Numbered from the stretch's first letter, positions 9,508-18,478 are shown. The stretch: 64,000 nt of DNA from Streptomyces sp. MUM 2J (GCF_022414535.1 NZ_JADWYM010000011.1:1-64000); one strand, 5' to 3'. Program-made: numbers and translations. Notes: a model not told the origin generated them from the sequence alone.

Positions 9508-10731
9508 TCAGCGCCGGGCGACGCCCTCCGCCCGGGCCGCCGCCGCCACCGCCGCCGTGACGGCAGGGGCAACACGCTCGTCGAACGGCGAGGGGATGAC
9601 GTAGTCGGCTGCCAGGTCGTCACCGACCACCGACGCCAGCGCCTCCGCCGCCGCGATCTTCATGCCCTCGGTGATGCGGGAGGCGCGGACCTGCAGCGCG
9701 CCGGCGAAGATGCCGGGGAAGGCCAGCACGTTGTTGATCTGGTTGGGGAAGTCCGACCGGCCCGTGGCCACGACCGACGCGTACTTGTGCGCGACGTCGG
9801 GGTGGACCTCGGGGTTCGGGTTGGCCATGGCGAAGACGAACGCGCCCTCGGCCATGGAGGCCACCGCCTCCTCCGCGACCGTGCCGCCGGAGACACCGAT
9901 GAAGACGTCGGCGCCGGCCAGCGCGTCCTCCAGGGAACCGCTCAGCCCGGCCTTGTTGGTGAACCCGGCGACGTCCCGCTTGACCGCCGTCAGGTCTTCC
10001 CGGTCCGCCGAGACGACACCCTTGCGGTCGGCGACGGCCACGTCCCCGATACCCGCTTCGATCAGCATCTTCGCGATGGCCACACCGGCGGCGCCGGCCC
10101 CGGAGATGACCGCCCGCAGCTCCCCGATCTCCCGTCCGCTCAGCAGGGCGGCGTTCCGCAGTGCCGCCAGCGTCACGACGGCCGTGCCGTGCTGGTCGTC
10201 GTGGAAGACCGGGATGTCGAGCCGCTCCTGGAGCCGCCGCTCGATCTCGAAGCACCGCGGCGCCGAGATGTCCTCCAGGTTCACGCCGCCGAACGAGGGC
10301 GCCATCCGCACGACGGTCTCGACGATGTCGTCCACGTCGGTGCAGTCGAGGGCGATCGGCACGGCGTCGACGCCGCCGAACTGCTTGAAGAGGATCGCCT
10401 TCCCCTCCATCACGGGGAGGGAGGCCTCGGGCCCGATGTCGCCGAGCCCGAGCACGGCCGTTCCGTCCGTCACGACGGCGACGACCGAGGACTTCCAGGT
10501 GTAGTCGTGCACCAGCTCCGGCTGCTCCGCGATCGCGGTGCACACGCGCGCGACGCCGGGGGTGTACGCGAGGGACAGGTCGTCCTTGTCACGGATCGGC
10601 ACGGTGGCCTGCACGGCCATCTTGCCACCGCGGTGCAGCGCGAACGCAGGATCGAAGGAGTCGAGGGGCTCCGCACCGCCCTCGTGCTCCGTACTGCTTC
10701 CGCTGCGAGGATTGACGATCTCCGCTGCCAC
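9508..10731 (-). CDS. maeB: NAD(P)-dependent malic enzyme
   Basis: A 407-residue malic enzyme converting malate to pyruvate and CO2. Motifs in order: PLDSFDPAFALHRGGK, SLAYTPGVARVC, the catalytic Lys segment MEGKAILFKQFGG, the metal/malate segment NLEDISAPRCFEIE, FHDDQHGTA, and a Rossmann NAD(P) site VISGAGAAGVAIAKML. This is the short actinobacterial form related to S. coelicolor SCO5261, reported as NADP-dependent (recalled). The start is the GTG at 10731, with AAGGGG upstream. It likely replenishes pyruvate/NADPH, next to TCA-cycle kgd. Divergent from a glutamate-type ABC importer. Confidence 0.92.
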   Translation of the reverse strand: MAAEIVNPRSGSSTEHEGGAEPLDSFDPAFALHRGGKMAVQATVPIRDKDDLSLAYTPGVARVCTAIAEQPELVHDYTWKSSVVAVVTDGTAVLGLGDIGPEASLPVMEGKAILFKQFGGVDAVPIALDCTDVDDIVETVVRMAPSFGGVNLEDISAPRCFEIERRLQERLDIPVFHDDQHGTAVVTLAALRNAALLSGREIGELRAVISGAGAAGVAIAKMLIEAGIGDVAVADRKGVVSADREDLTAVKRDVAGFTNKAGLSGSLEDALAGADVFIGVSGGTVAEEAVASMAEGAFVFAMANPNPEVHPDVAHKYASVVATGRSDFPNQINNVLAFPGIFAGALQVRASRITEGMKIAAAEALASVVGDDLAADYVIPSPFDERVAPAVTAAVAAAARAEGVARR

Positions 10732-11293
10732 TTTGTTTTTACCCCTTAAGTATTCACGGTTTGAGGGTTTGGACCGCCCCTGGTGAGAGGCGGGCGGGCA
10801 CCGCATACGCCCCGATTTCGTGATGAGTACGGGCACATACGCGACGGGCGCGCCGCACACGCGCCCTGAGCCCCGGATGAGGGGTGTAAAGAACCTTCTT
10901 ACCCGACGGGAGGGGCCGTCGACGAGTCCATAACGTGAAGGTCACACGTCAGTGCCATGACGTGACATCACTCATGGCCGAATATCCGGACAAGGTCTGG
11001 ACAAAGCCACGACAGAGAGTCAAGCGGACACACGCCCCGCAGCGGAGGCGCCCAGATGCCGAGATGGACCGAAGATCTTTCGGCCAGATCGGCTAATCAC
11101 CGCAGAAGATGCGGCCGTGTTGTCCTGGAGTGATGCGGTTCGGGGGTCTCCCGTTATCCGATTTTGACATAGTGGGCCACCTGAATGTCGGAGTCTGAAT
11201 GGCAATATTCGTCATCACACGAGGTCGCGACACCCGAAGGTGTGTGTTCTCGTCGACCCATCGGCACTCCACCCATCCGCCGGAGGAACCACC
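10732..11293. promoter_or_regulatory. divergent control region, malic enzyme / amino-acid ABC importer
   Basis: This 562-bp gene-free region is relatively AT-rich for this genome. It includes the perfect inverted repeat ACGTCA-N6-TGACGT (10946-10963), an imperfect GTAAAGAA/CTTCTTAC repeat near 10888-10904, and TTTTGACAT near 11161. It must hold promoters for both flanking operons. GGAGGA at 11282-11287 is the ribosome site of the importer gene. No ORF inside looks real. Confidence 0.5.
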
Positions 11294-12253
11294 ATGACCG
11301 CAGGCACCACCCGTCGTACGACCGCCACCCGCTCCCGGCTGGCAGCGGTCGGCTCGATCGCGGTCGCAGGCGCACTGATTCTCACCGGCTGCGGTGACCA
11401 GACAGACAAGGGCAGCAGCAGCTCCGACACCGCCTCGTCGTCCGCGCCGCTCGCCGACAAGCTCCCCGCAGACATCCGCGCCGCCGGCGTGATCAAAGTG
11501 GGCTCCGACATCGCGTACCCGCCGGTCGAGTACATGGACAACGGCAAGGCCGTCGGCATCGACCCCGACCTCGCCGCGGCCCTGGGCAAGCAGCTGGGCG
11601 TGAAGTTCGACTTCCAGAACGGCAAGTTCGACCAGCTCATCGTCGGCCTGCAGTCCAAGCGGTTCAACGTCATCATGTCCGCCATGAGCGACACGAAGGA
11701 CCGTGAGAACGGTGTCGACTCCGACACCGGCAAGAAGGTCGGTGACGGCATCGACTTCGTCGACTACTTCACCGCCGGCACCTCGATCCTGGTCCAGAAG
11801 GGCAACCCGAAGGGCATCAAGTCGCTCGACGACCTGTGCGGCCAGGTCGTGGCCCTGCAGAAGGGCACCACCTCCGAGGGCATCGCCCAGGAGCAGAGCA
11901 AGAAGTGCACGAAGGACGGCAAGGCGGCCATCAAGCTGCAGACCTTCGACACCGACCCCGAGGCGCTGCTCCGCCTGAAGCAGGGCGCGTCCGTCGCCGA
12001 CCTGAACGACTTCCCGGTGGCCGCGTACAACGCGAAGACCTCGGGCGGCGGCAACGACTTCGAGGTCGTCGGCGACCAGATCGAGGCGGGCCCCTACGGC
12101 ATCGGCGTCAGCAAGGAGAACACCCAGCTCCGTGACGCGCTCCAGGCAGCGGTGAACGCCGTCATCAAGAACGGCGAGTACCAGAAGATCCTGGAGAAGT
12201 GGAACGTGACCGACGGTGCCGTCACCGAGGCCAAGATCAACGGCGGTTCCTGA
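11294..12253 (+). CDS. amino-acid ABC transporter substrate-binding lipoprotein (glutamate type)
   Basis: A 319-residue periplasmic-binding-protein type 3 (SBP_bac_3). The N-terminal Arg-rich leader, hydrophobic core and lipobox ILTGC (about residues 32-36) mark it as a membrane-anchored lipoprotein. The mature part has GVIKVGSDIAYPPVEYMDNGK and a Gly/Asp-rich ligand cleft. It is the first gene of a three-gene importer, separated from the permease by 33 bp. The polar amino-acid or glutamate family call is firm; the exact ligand is not visible. The ATG at 11294 with GGAGGA is preferred over an upstream in-frame start. Confidence 0.9.
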   Translation: MTAGTTRRTTATRSRLAAVGSIAVAGALILTGCGDQTDKGSSSSDTASSSAPLADKLPADIRAAGVIKVGSDIAYPPVEYMDNGKAVGIDPDLAAALGKQLGVKFDFQNGKFDQLIVGLQSKRFNVIMSAMSDTKDRENGVDSDTGKKVGDGIDFVDYFTAGTSILVQKGNPKGIKSLDDLCGQVVALQKGTTSEGIAQEQSKKCTKDGKAAIKLQTFDTDPEALLRLKQGASVADLNDFPVAAYNAKTSGGGNDFEVVGDQIEAGPYGIGVSKENTQLRDALQAAVNAVIKNGEYQKILEKWNVTDGAVTEAKINGGS

Positions 12254-12286
12254 CCCTGCCTGACGCAACACTGAAGGGCAGTCATT

Positions 12287-13216
12287 GTGACTGACACTGT
12301 CGACAAGGCTCCGGCGCCGGCGGTGCCGCCGGAGCAGATCAAGGCGATTCCCGTTCGCCACTACGGCCGCTGGGTGGCCGGCGCGGCGGTCGTGGCGATC
12401 CTGGTGCTGATCGGTACCGCCTTCGCCAACGCGAAGATCAACTACAGCATCATCCCGGACTACATCACCGACGGCACGATCGTGTCCGGCGCCTGGCACA
12501 CGCTGTACATCTCCGTGCTGGCCATGGTGCTCGGTCTGGCCCTGGGCGTGATCCTGGCGGTCATGCGGATGTCGTCCAACCCGGTCACCAGCACGGTGTC
12601 CTGGCTGTACATCTGGTTCTTCCGCGGCACTCCGGTCCTGGTCCAGCTCCTGCTCTGGTACAACATCTCGCTCGTGTTCCCCGTCCTCAACCTGGGGTTC
12701 TACAAGGACGAGATGAACCAGGTCATGACGCCGTTCCTGGCAGCGCTGCTCGGCCTGGGCCTGAACGAGGCCGCGTACATGGCGGAGATCGTGCGGGCCG
12801 GCATCCAGTCGGTGGACCTCGGGCAGACCGAGGCGTCGCACGCGCTGGGCATGACGCAGGGCCAGACGCTCCGCCGGGTGATCCTGCCGCAGGCGATGCG
12901 CGTGATCGTGCCGCCGACGGGCAACGAGTTCATCAACATGCTCAAGACCTCGTCGCTCGCCTACGCGGTGCAGTTCAACGAGATCATCAAGCGGGCCCAG
13001 GACATCTCCAGTACGTCTCTCGCAGTCGTCGAGATGTACTTCGTGGCGTCGATCTGGTACCTGATGCTCACCAGCGTCTTCAGTGTCGGCCAGTACTACC
13101 TGGAACGCCGTTACGCCCGCGGTTCGACGCGCAGTCTGCCCCCGACGCCCCTGCAACGACTGAGGAAGCATCTGGCCCTCTTCGTTTCGTTCCGACGTCC
13201 GGAGGCGACCCGATGA
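12287..13216 (+). CDS. amino-acid ABC transporter permease (His/Glu/Gln family)
   Basis: A 309-residue membrane protein with a GTG start and GAAGGG upstream. It has about five to six transmembrane segments and the EAA loop [22 protein letters not shown] characteristic of HisM/GltK-type permeases. Both termini are extended, and the C-terminus is basic. Many members of this family work as two different permeases, but only one is encoded here, so it probably forms a homodimer. Overlaps the ATPase gene by 4 bp. Confidence 0.92.
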   Translation: MTDTVDKAPAPAVPPEQIKAIPVRHYGRWVAGAAVVAILVLIGTAFANAKINYSIIPDYITDGTIVSGAWHTLYISVLAMVLGLALGVILAVMRMSSNPVTSTVSWLYIWFFRGTPVLVQLLLWYNISLVFPVLNLGFYKDEMNQVMTPFLAALLGLGLNEAAYMAEIVRAGIQSVDLGQTEASHALGMTQGQTLRRVILPQAMRVIVPPTGNEFINMLKTSSLAYAVQFNEIIKRAQDISSTSLAVVEMYFVASIWYLMLTSVFSVGQYYLERRYARGSTRSLPPTPLQRLRKHLALFVSFRRPEATR

Positions 13217-14013
13217 CCGATCTCGTCAAGGACATGGTCAAGTCGGCCGGCGATCACCCCATGGTCAAGGCCGAGGGCGTGCACAAGTCCTTCGGGCTGG
13301 CGCACATCCTCAAGGGCATCGACCTGGAGGTGAACGCCCGCGAGGTGTTCTGCCTGATCGGCCCGTCCGGCTCCGGGAAGTCCACCTTCCTGCGCTGCAT
13401 CAACCACCTGGAGAAGATCAGCGCCGGCCGGCTGTACGTCGACGGCGACCTGGTCGGCTACCGGCAGAAGGGCGACAAGCTCTACGAGCTGAAGGAGAAG
13501 GAGGTGGCGGCGCAGAGACGGGACATCGGCATGGTGTTCCAGCGCTTCAACCTCTTCCCGCACATGACGGCTCTGGAGAACGTCATGGAGGCGCCGGTCC
13601 AGGTCAAGCACGAGTCGAAGGCGGTGGCCCGCGAGCGCGCCGAGCAACTGCTGGACCGGGTGGGGCTCGGGGACCGCAAGACCCACTACCCGGCCCAGCT
13701 CTCCGGCGGCCAGCAGCAGCGTGTCGCCATCGCCCGGGCACTGGCGATGGAGCCGAAGCTGATGCTCTTCGACGAGCCGACCTCGGCTCTCGACCCGGAG
13801 CTGGTCGGTGAGGTCCTCGACGTCATGCGAGATCTCGCCGAGTCCGGCATGACGATGATCGTCGTCACCCACGAGATGGGCTTCGCCCGCGAGGTCGGCG
13901 ACAGCCTGGTCTTCATGGACGACGGCGTGGTGGTCGAGGCGGGGAACCCGCGCGACGTCCTGACCAACCCGCAGCACCAGCGGACCCAGTCGTTCCTGTC
14001 GAAGGTCCTCTGA
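13213..14013 (+). CDS. amino-acid ABC transporter ATP-binding protein
   Basis: A 266-residue ABC ATPase of the GlnQ/GltL type. It has Walker [11 protein letters not shown]-loop [12 protein letters not shown], signature LSGGQQQR, Walker [15 protein letters not shown] and switch His in VVTHEMGF. It energises the permease encoded immediately upstream (ATGA overlap). A perfect-stem terminator follows at 14028-14063, ending the operon. Confidence 0.95.
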   Translation: MTDLVKDMVKSAGDHPMVKAEGVHKSFGLAHILKGIDLEVNAREVFCLIGPSGSGKSTFLRCINHLEKISAGRLYVDGDLVGYRQKGDKLYELKEKEVAAQRRDIGMVFQRFNLFPHMTALENVMEAPVQVKHESKAVARERAEQLLDRVGLGDRKTHYPAQLSGGQQQRVAIARALAMEPKLMLFDEPTSALDPELVGEVLDVMRDLAESGMTMIVVTHEMGFAREVGDSLVFMDDGVVVEAGNPRDVLTNPQHQRTQSFLSKVL

Positions 14014-14027
14014 ACGGTCTCCCACGG

Positions 14028-14063
14028 CGGATCCGCCCCACCCGACCCGGTGGGGCGGATCCG
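14028..14063. terminator. hairpin terminator between the ABC operon and a methyltransferase gene
   Basis: A 15-bp perfect stem (14028-14042 with 14049-14063, 6-nt loop) lies 14 bp after the ATPase stop. The neighbour on the other side is convergent, so it may act in both directions. Confidence 0.85.
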
Positions 14064-14130
14064 TCGTCCGCGTTCTGCCCCAGGCCCCCGGGCCGGGCCG
14101 TTTCCGGCCTCCGCGTCCGGGTTCCGGCCG

Positions 14131-14919
14131 CTACTTCAGGGCGAGCAGCAGTGTGTCCGACGGTGCGGCCCACACCGGCCTGACCTCGCCGAAACCCTGC
14201 TGGCGCAGGACGCGCGCGTGCCAGGCCGCAGACGGCGTCTCGCCGTCGGCGTGCGCGCCGTAGATCATGAAACGGCGGGCGGTGGGCTCGGCGAGGGCGG
14301 GGTCGCAGGCGGCCGTCGACCACCACGCGGCCCAGTCCAGGGCACCGTCCTTCATCGCCCGGTCCATCCGGGTGCGGCGGTGCCTCTCCTCGGTCGCGTT
14401 GATCCGCGGAGTGGTGTCGTCGATCATGTGGTCGGCGTCGAGGAACACGCCGCCGTGGCGGACCAGCTCCGCGATCCGTCCGTACAGGGTCTCCAGCGGG
14501 CCCTTGCGCAGCCAGTGGAGTGCCGTGGCGGTGAGGACGGCGTCGTACGCGTCGTGCGGCAGCCGGGCCGGCCAGTCCGGGGCCGTCAGGTCGGCCTCGA
14601 CCAGGGTGACACGGTCGTCGCCGGCGAAGGTGCCGCGGGCGATGGCGAGCAGCGCCGGGTCGAGGTCGACGCCGGTGCTGACGGCGTCCGGGAAGCGGTC
14701 GAGCAGCCGGGCGGTGATGCTGCCGGTGCCGCAGGCGAGGTCGAGGACGCGTGGCGCGGAACCGACGAAGGCTTCCACCATGTCGAGCATGATGCGGAAG
14801 CGGTCCTCGCGGTCGGGCATGTACCACTCCTGCTGGCGGTCCCAGCTGCGCTGCCAGCCCGGCCAGTCGGTGGCTGCGGCGGCGTGGGGACCGGTGCCGG
14901 TGGTGTCGGTGTCCGTCAT
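14131..14919 (-). CDS. class I SAM-dependent methyltransferase
   Basis: A 262-residue protein with a Methyltransf_11/25 fold. Motif I is RVLDLACGTGSITARLLDRF (about 60-79). An acidic ribose-binding residue sits in STGVDLDPALL, and motif IV is in AYDAVLTATALHWL. The catalytic acceptor is unknown. Divergently transcribed from the CGNR regulator gene with a 99-bp shared upstream region carrying TAATAC/TTATTA imperfect repeats. Confidence 0.88.
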   Translation of the reverse strand: MTDTDTTGTGPHAAAATDWPGWQRSWDRQQEWYMPDREDRFRIMLDMVEAFVGSAPRVLDLACGTGSITARLLDRFPDAVSTGVDLDPALLAIARGTFAGDDRVTLVEADLTAPDWPARLPHDAYDAVLTATALHWLRKGPLETLYGRIAELVRHGGVFLDADHMIDDTTPRINATEERHRRTRMDRAMKDGALDWAAWWSTAACDPALAEPTARRFMIYGAHADGETPSAAWHARVLRQQGFGEVRPVWAAPSDTLLLALK

Positions 14920-15018
14920 CGAAGCCCTCCGTCATGGTGACACGTAATACCCTGTAAGCACGATCGGTTATTACCCGACCGCCCGTCCGACGATAGAACG
15001 CGCCCGTAAGGACTACAA

Positions 15019-15669
15019 GTGGAACTGGCCTATTACTCGGACTATGCCGTCCGGCTCGTGAACAGCGAGGAACCGGGCCGTGGCAAGGACTCCCTGACCT
15101 CGGTCGAGGCCGTTCGCGACCTGTTCGGCGTCAACCAGTCGGCGGCGCGGCGTGCCACCGACACCGACGTCACCCGGTTCCGCTCGGTACGGGCCCGGCT
15201 GCGCGCGGTGTTCCAGGCGGCCGACGAGGGGGACGAGACCCGCGCCGTCGACCTGCTCAACGCACTGCTGCTGGAGTTCCCGGTGAGCCCGCAGATCTCC
15301 GGGCACGACCACCGGGACGACGACGGCCGGCCCCTGTGGCACATGCACCTGGCCGACCACCCGTCCAACGCGACGGCCGGATACGCGGCCATCGCGGCGA
15401 TGGGCCTGGCCTTCCACCTCACCGAGTACGGCGTCGACCGCCTCGGCCTGTGCGAGGCCGCCCCGTGCCGCAACGCCTACCTGGACACCTCCACCAACCG
15501 CTCCCGCCGCTACTGCTCCGACCGGTGCGCCACCCGCGCCAACGTGGCGGCCTACCGCGCCCGCAAGCGCCTGGAGGCCGACCGGTCGGCGAGAACGGGC
15601 CTGGCCGCCGACAGCGCCCAGCGCAGCACCGCCAGCGGGGAGCGCCGAGCGGGCCGCGGCGGCCGGTAG
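15019..15669 (+). CDS. CGNR zinc-finger / ABATE-domain protein
   Basis: A 216-residue putative regulator beginning at GTG (MELAYYSDYAVRLVN). An N-terminal ABATE-type stress-sensing domain is followed at about 145-190 by a CGNR zinc finger: CEAAPCRNAYLDTS then RRYCSDRCATRANVAAYRAR, four cysteines plus a basic helix that probably contacts DNA. The last 118 bp overlap, on the opposite strand, the 3' end of sodX, so the basic C-terminal tail is read from DNA that also codes for SodX. Confidence 0.87.
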   Translation: MELAYYSDYAVRLVNSEEPGRGKDSLTSVEAVRDLFGVNQSAARRATDTDVTRFRSVRARLRAVFQAADEGDETRAVDLLNALLLEFPVSPQISGHDHRDDDGRPLWHMHLADHPSNATAGYAAIAAMGLAFHLTEYGVDRLGLCEAAPCRNAYLDTSTNRSRRYCSDRCATRANVAAYRARKRLEADRSARTGLAADSAQRSTASGERRAGRGGR

Positions 15670-15986
15670 CGGAAGCGCACCCGGCCGAGCACCAGCTCCT
15701 CGGGCACGGCGCCGTAGTCGGTGCTGTCGCCCCCGGCGTAGCCGTTGTCCCCGAGCACCCACCAGCCGCTCTCGCGCAGTTCGACGGCCCGCTTGACGAC
15801 CAGCAGGTCCTGCTGGAAGGGGTGCCGCAGGACGATCACGTCGCCGGGCCTGATCCGGGCCCCGTACTGCACCAGCAGCCGGTCCCCGTGATGCAGCGTG
15901 GGCACCATCGACGGGCCGGTCACCTCGGCCAGCCCGAAGGGCAGTACGGCCCTGCCCCGGTCGATCTCCTGCGACAGCTCCGGCAT
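15552..15986 (-). CDS. sodX: nickel superoxide dismutase maturation protease SodX
   Basis: A 144-residue S26/LexA-type serine peptidase. The start MPELSQEIDRGRAVLPFG is chosen by family convention. The catalytic Ser lies in EVTGPSMVPTL and the catalytic Lys in DLLVVKRAVEL, with GWWVLGDNGYAGGDSTDYG following. SodX removes the N-terminal leader of SodN so that His-1 of the mature enzyme can bind nickel. Divergent from sodN with 145 bp between starts. The 3' end overlaps the CGNR gene. Confidence 0.93.
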   Translation of the reverse strand: MPELSQEIDRGRAVLPFGLAEVTGPSMVPTLHHGDRLLVQYGARIRPGDVIVLRHPFQQDLLVVKRAVELRESGWWVLGDNGYAGGDSTDYGAVPEELVLGRVRFRYRPPRPARRSPLAVLRWALSAARPVLADRSASRRLRAR

Positions 15987-16029
15987 CCCCGGCACCTCCC
16001 CGGTCCGTTCCTCCACCAGTCTCAGTCTG

Positions 16030-16131
16030 ACCCTGGACTTTTGCCCTAAGCCCAAGGGGGCACTCGCGAAAACCCGTCCCCCAGGGAGTAATGTCCCACC
16101 TGAGAAGACGATCACGAGGAAGGAACGCTCC
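16030..16131 (+). promoter_or_regulatory. sodX-sodN intergenic control region, candidate Nur site
   Basis: The sodN ribosome site GAGGAAGGAA is at 16116-16125. Upstream, around 16041-16066, TTTTGCCC and GGGGGCA form an interrupted inverted repeat. In S. coelicolor the nickel-responsive Fur-family regulator Nur controls sodN (established), but this particular match is weak and only a candidate. Confidence 0.3.
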
Positions 16132-16527
16132 ATGCTTTCCCGCCTGTTTGCCCCCAAGGTCAAGGTCAGCGCGCACTGCGACCTGCCCTGCGGTGTGTAC
16201 GACCCGGCCCAGGCCCGCATCGAGGCGGAGTCGGTGAAGGCCGTCCAGGAGAAGATGGCCGCCAACGACGACCCGCACTTCCAGGCCCGTGCGACGGTCA
16301 TCAAGGAGCAGCGCGCCGAGCTGGCCAAGCACCACGTCTCCGTACTCTGGAGCGACTACTTCAAGGCCCCGCACTTCGAGAAGTACCCGCAGCTGCACCA
16401 GCTGGTCAACGACACCCTGAAGGCCCTGTCGGCCGCCAAGGGCTCCACGGACCCGAAGACGGGCGAGAAGGCGCTGGAGCTGATCGCCGAGATCGACAAG
16501 ATCTTCTGGGAGACCAAGAAGGCCTGA
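16132..16527 (+). CDS. sodN: nickel-containing superoxide dismutase
   Basis: A 131-residue Ni-SOD precursor. The 14-residue leader MLSRLFAPKVKVSA precedes the nickel hook HCDLPCGVY (His15, Cys16 and Cys20 of the precursor, corresponding to mature His1, Cys2, Cys6). The remainder is the four-helix bundle. It dismutates superoxide in the cytoplasm as a hexamer. Leader removal needs SodX, encoded divergently. All metal ligands are intact. The start is ATG with strong GAGGAAGGAA. Confidence 0.98.
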   Translation: MLSRLFAPKVKVSAHCDLPCGVYDPAQARIEAESVKAVQEKMAANDDPHFQARATVIKEQRAELAKHHVSVLWSDYFKAPHFEKYPQLHQLVNDTLKALSAAKGSTDPKTGEKALELIAEIDKIFWETKKA

Positions 16528-16580
16528 TCTTTGGCCGGGTCGCCTGACCTGCGGTTGCGCGGGTCGCGTCGCCTACCGGT

Positions 16581-16634
16581 CCGCACCCGGTCCGCAGGCC
16601 GCCGAGCACGGCGTCCATGACGGACCGGGTGCGG
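16581..16634 (+). terminator. sodN 3' UTR hairpin
   Basis: A 14-bp stem (16581-16594 with 16621-16634) encloses a 26-nt loop, with TCTTCCTC just after. It lies in the 323-bp gap between sodN and an AraC gene and probably ends the sodN transcript. In S. coelicolor the sodN 3' UTR is processed to the sRNA s-SodF that silences sodF. An equivalent RNA would map to 16528-16640. The rest of the gap to 16850 shows nothing certain. Confidence 0.55.
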
Positions 16635-16850
16635 TCTTCCTCGCCCGGCCTGAGGTGCGCGTAGATCCCCGGTGTGCATCACGGCGGACGCGTCGCCGGG
16701 GACGAGGCGGACCCGCCTGTCGCACGCGCCGACGGCGACGAGCGCGGTCCGGAGCGAGGCGGAACCCCGGCCGCGCGCGCCCGACCGCCGGAGCTGCCGG
16801 CTGCGCCGCTGCGCACACACGGCCGACACCGCACGTGCCATGCTGTGGGC

Positions 16851-17246
16851 ATGACGACGCGCGCGGACCTGGTGCGGCTGCGGCGGGCCCGCGACCGGAT
16901 GGACCGCGAGTACGCCGAACCGCTCGACATCGCGGCGCTCGCCCGGACCGCGCTGATGTCCCCGGGGCACTTCCAGCGCAGCTTCCGCGAGGCCTACGGC
17001 GAGACGCCCTACGGCTACCTGATGACCCGCCGCGTCGAACGCGCCAAGACCCTGCTGCGCCGCGGGGACCTCACGGTGACGGAGGTGTGCCTCGCCGTCG
17101 GCTGCACCTCGCTCGGCTCCTTCAGCTCCCGCTTCACCGAGCTGGTCGGGGAGACGCCGAGCGCGTACCGGGCCCGCTCGCACGAGGCGGGCGAGCCGAT
17201 CCCGCCCTGCGTGGCGCGCACCTTCACCCGCCCGCGCCGACGCTAG
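16851..17246 (+). CDS. AraC family HTH regulator (short form)
   Basis: A 131-residue protein that is essentially only the AraC DNA-binding domain: helix pair one YAEPLDIAALARTALMSPGH, linker, helix pair two LTVTEVCLAVGCTSLGSFSS followed by RFTELVGETPSAYR. There is no separate sensor domain. It is followed after 10 bp by a VOC-family gene, a pairing often seen in actinomycetes, so the VOC gene is probably its target or cofactor. The ATG at 16851 is preferred over a long Arg-rich upstream extension. Confidence 0.88.
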   Translation: MTTRADLVRLRRARDRMDREYAEPLDIAALARTALMSPGHFQRSFREAYGETPYGYLMTRRVERAKTLLRRGDLTVTEVCLAVGCTSLGSFSSRFTELVGETPSAYRARSHEAGEPIPPCVARTFTRPRRR

Positions 17247-17256
17247 GTTCACCGCC

Positions 17257-17673
17257 ATGGACGTGAAACTGAAACAGTGCTTCATCGCCGTCGACGACTT
17301 CGACAAGGCACTCGCCTTCTACGTGGACGTTCTCGGTCTGGAGATCCGCAACGACGTGTCGTTCGAGGACATGCGCTGGGTCACCGTGGGCTCGCCGCTC
17401 CAGCCGGACGTCGAGATCGTGCTGGAGCCACCGGCCGCCAACCCGGACTTCTCCCCCGCCGACCGCGAGGCGATGGCACGCCTGCTGGCCAAGGGCGTGC
17501 TGCGCGGGGTCAACTTCGCCACCACGGACTGCGACGCCCTCTACCAGCGCGTGCGGGAGGCCGGCGGGGACGTGCTCCAGGAGCCGACGGACCAGCCGTA
17601 CGGGGTGCGCGACTGCGCGTTCCGCGATCCGGCGGGGAACATGCTGAGGTTCGTCGAGGCCGGCGACCGGTGA
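17257..17673 (+). CDS. VOC family (glyoxalase/bleomycin-resistance fold) protein
   Basis: A 138-residue single vicinal-oxygen-chelate domain: KQCFIAVDDFDKALAFYVDVLGLEI, PDVEIVLEPP, then DPAGNMLRFVEAG containing the C-terminal Glu. In operon with the AraC regulator (10-bp gap). Family members include glyoxalases, dioxygenases and antibiotic-binding proteins. The substrate cannot be read from sequence. Confidence 0.88.
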   Translation: MDVKLKQCFIAVDDFDKALAFYVDVLGLEIRNDVSFEDMRWVTVGSPLQPDVEIVLEPPAANPDFSPADREAMARLLAKGVLRGVNFATTDCDALYQRVREAGGDVLQEPTDQPYGVRDCAFRDPAGNMLRFVEAGDR

Positions 17674-17731
17674 GCCTGGCGCCCCTTCCCGGCACGGCAC
17701 GGGCGGTGACCCGGCACGTACGATCGCGCGT

Positions 17732-18478
17732 ATGACCTCGCGTGTGGCGTGGACGTACGCCTTCATCGACCGCCCGGCCGGGCACGTCGACGCCGCCTGC
17801 GCCTTCTGGACGGCCGTGACGGGCACCCGGCTCTCCGAACGCCGCGGGGAGCGGGGGGAGTTCGCGACCCTGCTCGCCGACCGCGTGGACGCCTGTGTGA
17901 AGGCGCAGGGGGTCGACGGGGGTGAGGGCGGTGCCCATCTCGACCTCTGCGTGGAGGACGCGCCCGCCTTCGCCGCGGCGGCACTGCGGCTGGGAGCGAC
18001 CCGCGTGACCGACCACGGGGAGTGGGCCGTACTGCGGTCGCCGGGCGGGCAGTTGTTCTGCGCGGTGCCGTGGCAGGGGGAGTCGGTCCGGCCGCCCGTG
18101 GTGGACGGCGTCCGGCTGGACCAGGTGTGCCTCGATGTCCCGCCGTCGGTGTACGACTCCGAAGTCGCCTTCTGGACGGACCTGTTGCCGCAGTGGGAGT
18201 CGCGTGGCGGCTCACTGCCCGGGTTCCACGTCGTCGCACCCCCGCCCGGCCTGCCGGTCCGCATCCTCCTCCAGCGTCTCGGCGGGGAGCGGCCGCTGTC
18301 CGCCCACCTCGACCTCGCCTGCGCCGACACCGAGGCGGCACGCGCCCGGCACGAGCGTCTCGGCGCGTCCCTCGTCGCCCGGGGCGCCCACTGGACGGTG
18401 ATGCGCGACCCGGTGGGCGGCGTGTACTGCCTGACGGAACGGGACCCTGCGACGGGCGGGCTGCCGCACCTCTCCTGA
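17732..18478 (+). CDS. two-domain VOC family protein
   Basis: A 248-residue protein with two tandem VOC domains: residues about 1-115 (VAWTYAFIDRPAGHVDAACAF, LRSPGGQLFCAVPW) and about 125-245 (VRLDQVCLDVPPSVYDSEVAFW, MRDPVGGVYCLTER). Duplicate VOC proteins fold as intramolecular pairs with one or two metal sites. The function is unknown. It starts 58 bp after the previous VOC gene and may be co-transcribed. Confidence 0.85.
   Translation: MTSRVAWTYAFIDRPAGHVDAACAFWTAVTGTRLSERRGERGEFATLLADRVDACVKAQGVDGGEGGAHLDLCVEDAPAFAAAALRLGATRVTDHGEWAVLRSPGGQLFCAVPWQGESVRPPVVDGVRLDQVCLDVPPSVYDSEVAFWTDLLPQWESRGGSLPGFHVVAPPPGLPVRILLQRLGGERPLSAHLDLACADTEAARARHERLGASLVARGAHWTVMRDPVGGVYCLTERDPATGGLPHLS

Noticed and set aside
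11093-13171. 692-codon antisense frame over the ABC binding protein and permease
   Set aside because: Composition is typical of a third-position GC shadow (Asp/His/Val/Arg-rich) and it crosses two genuine genes and a promoter region.
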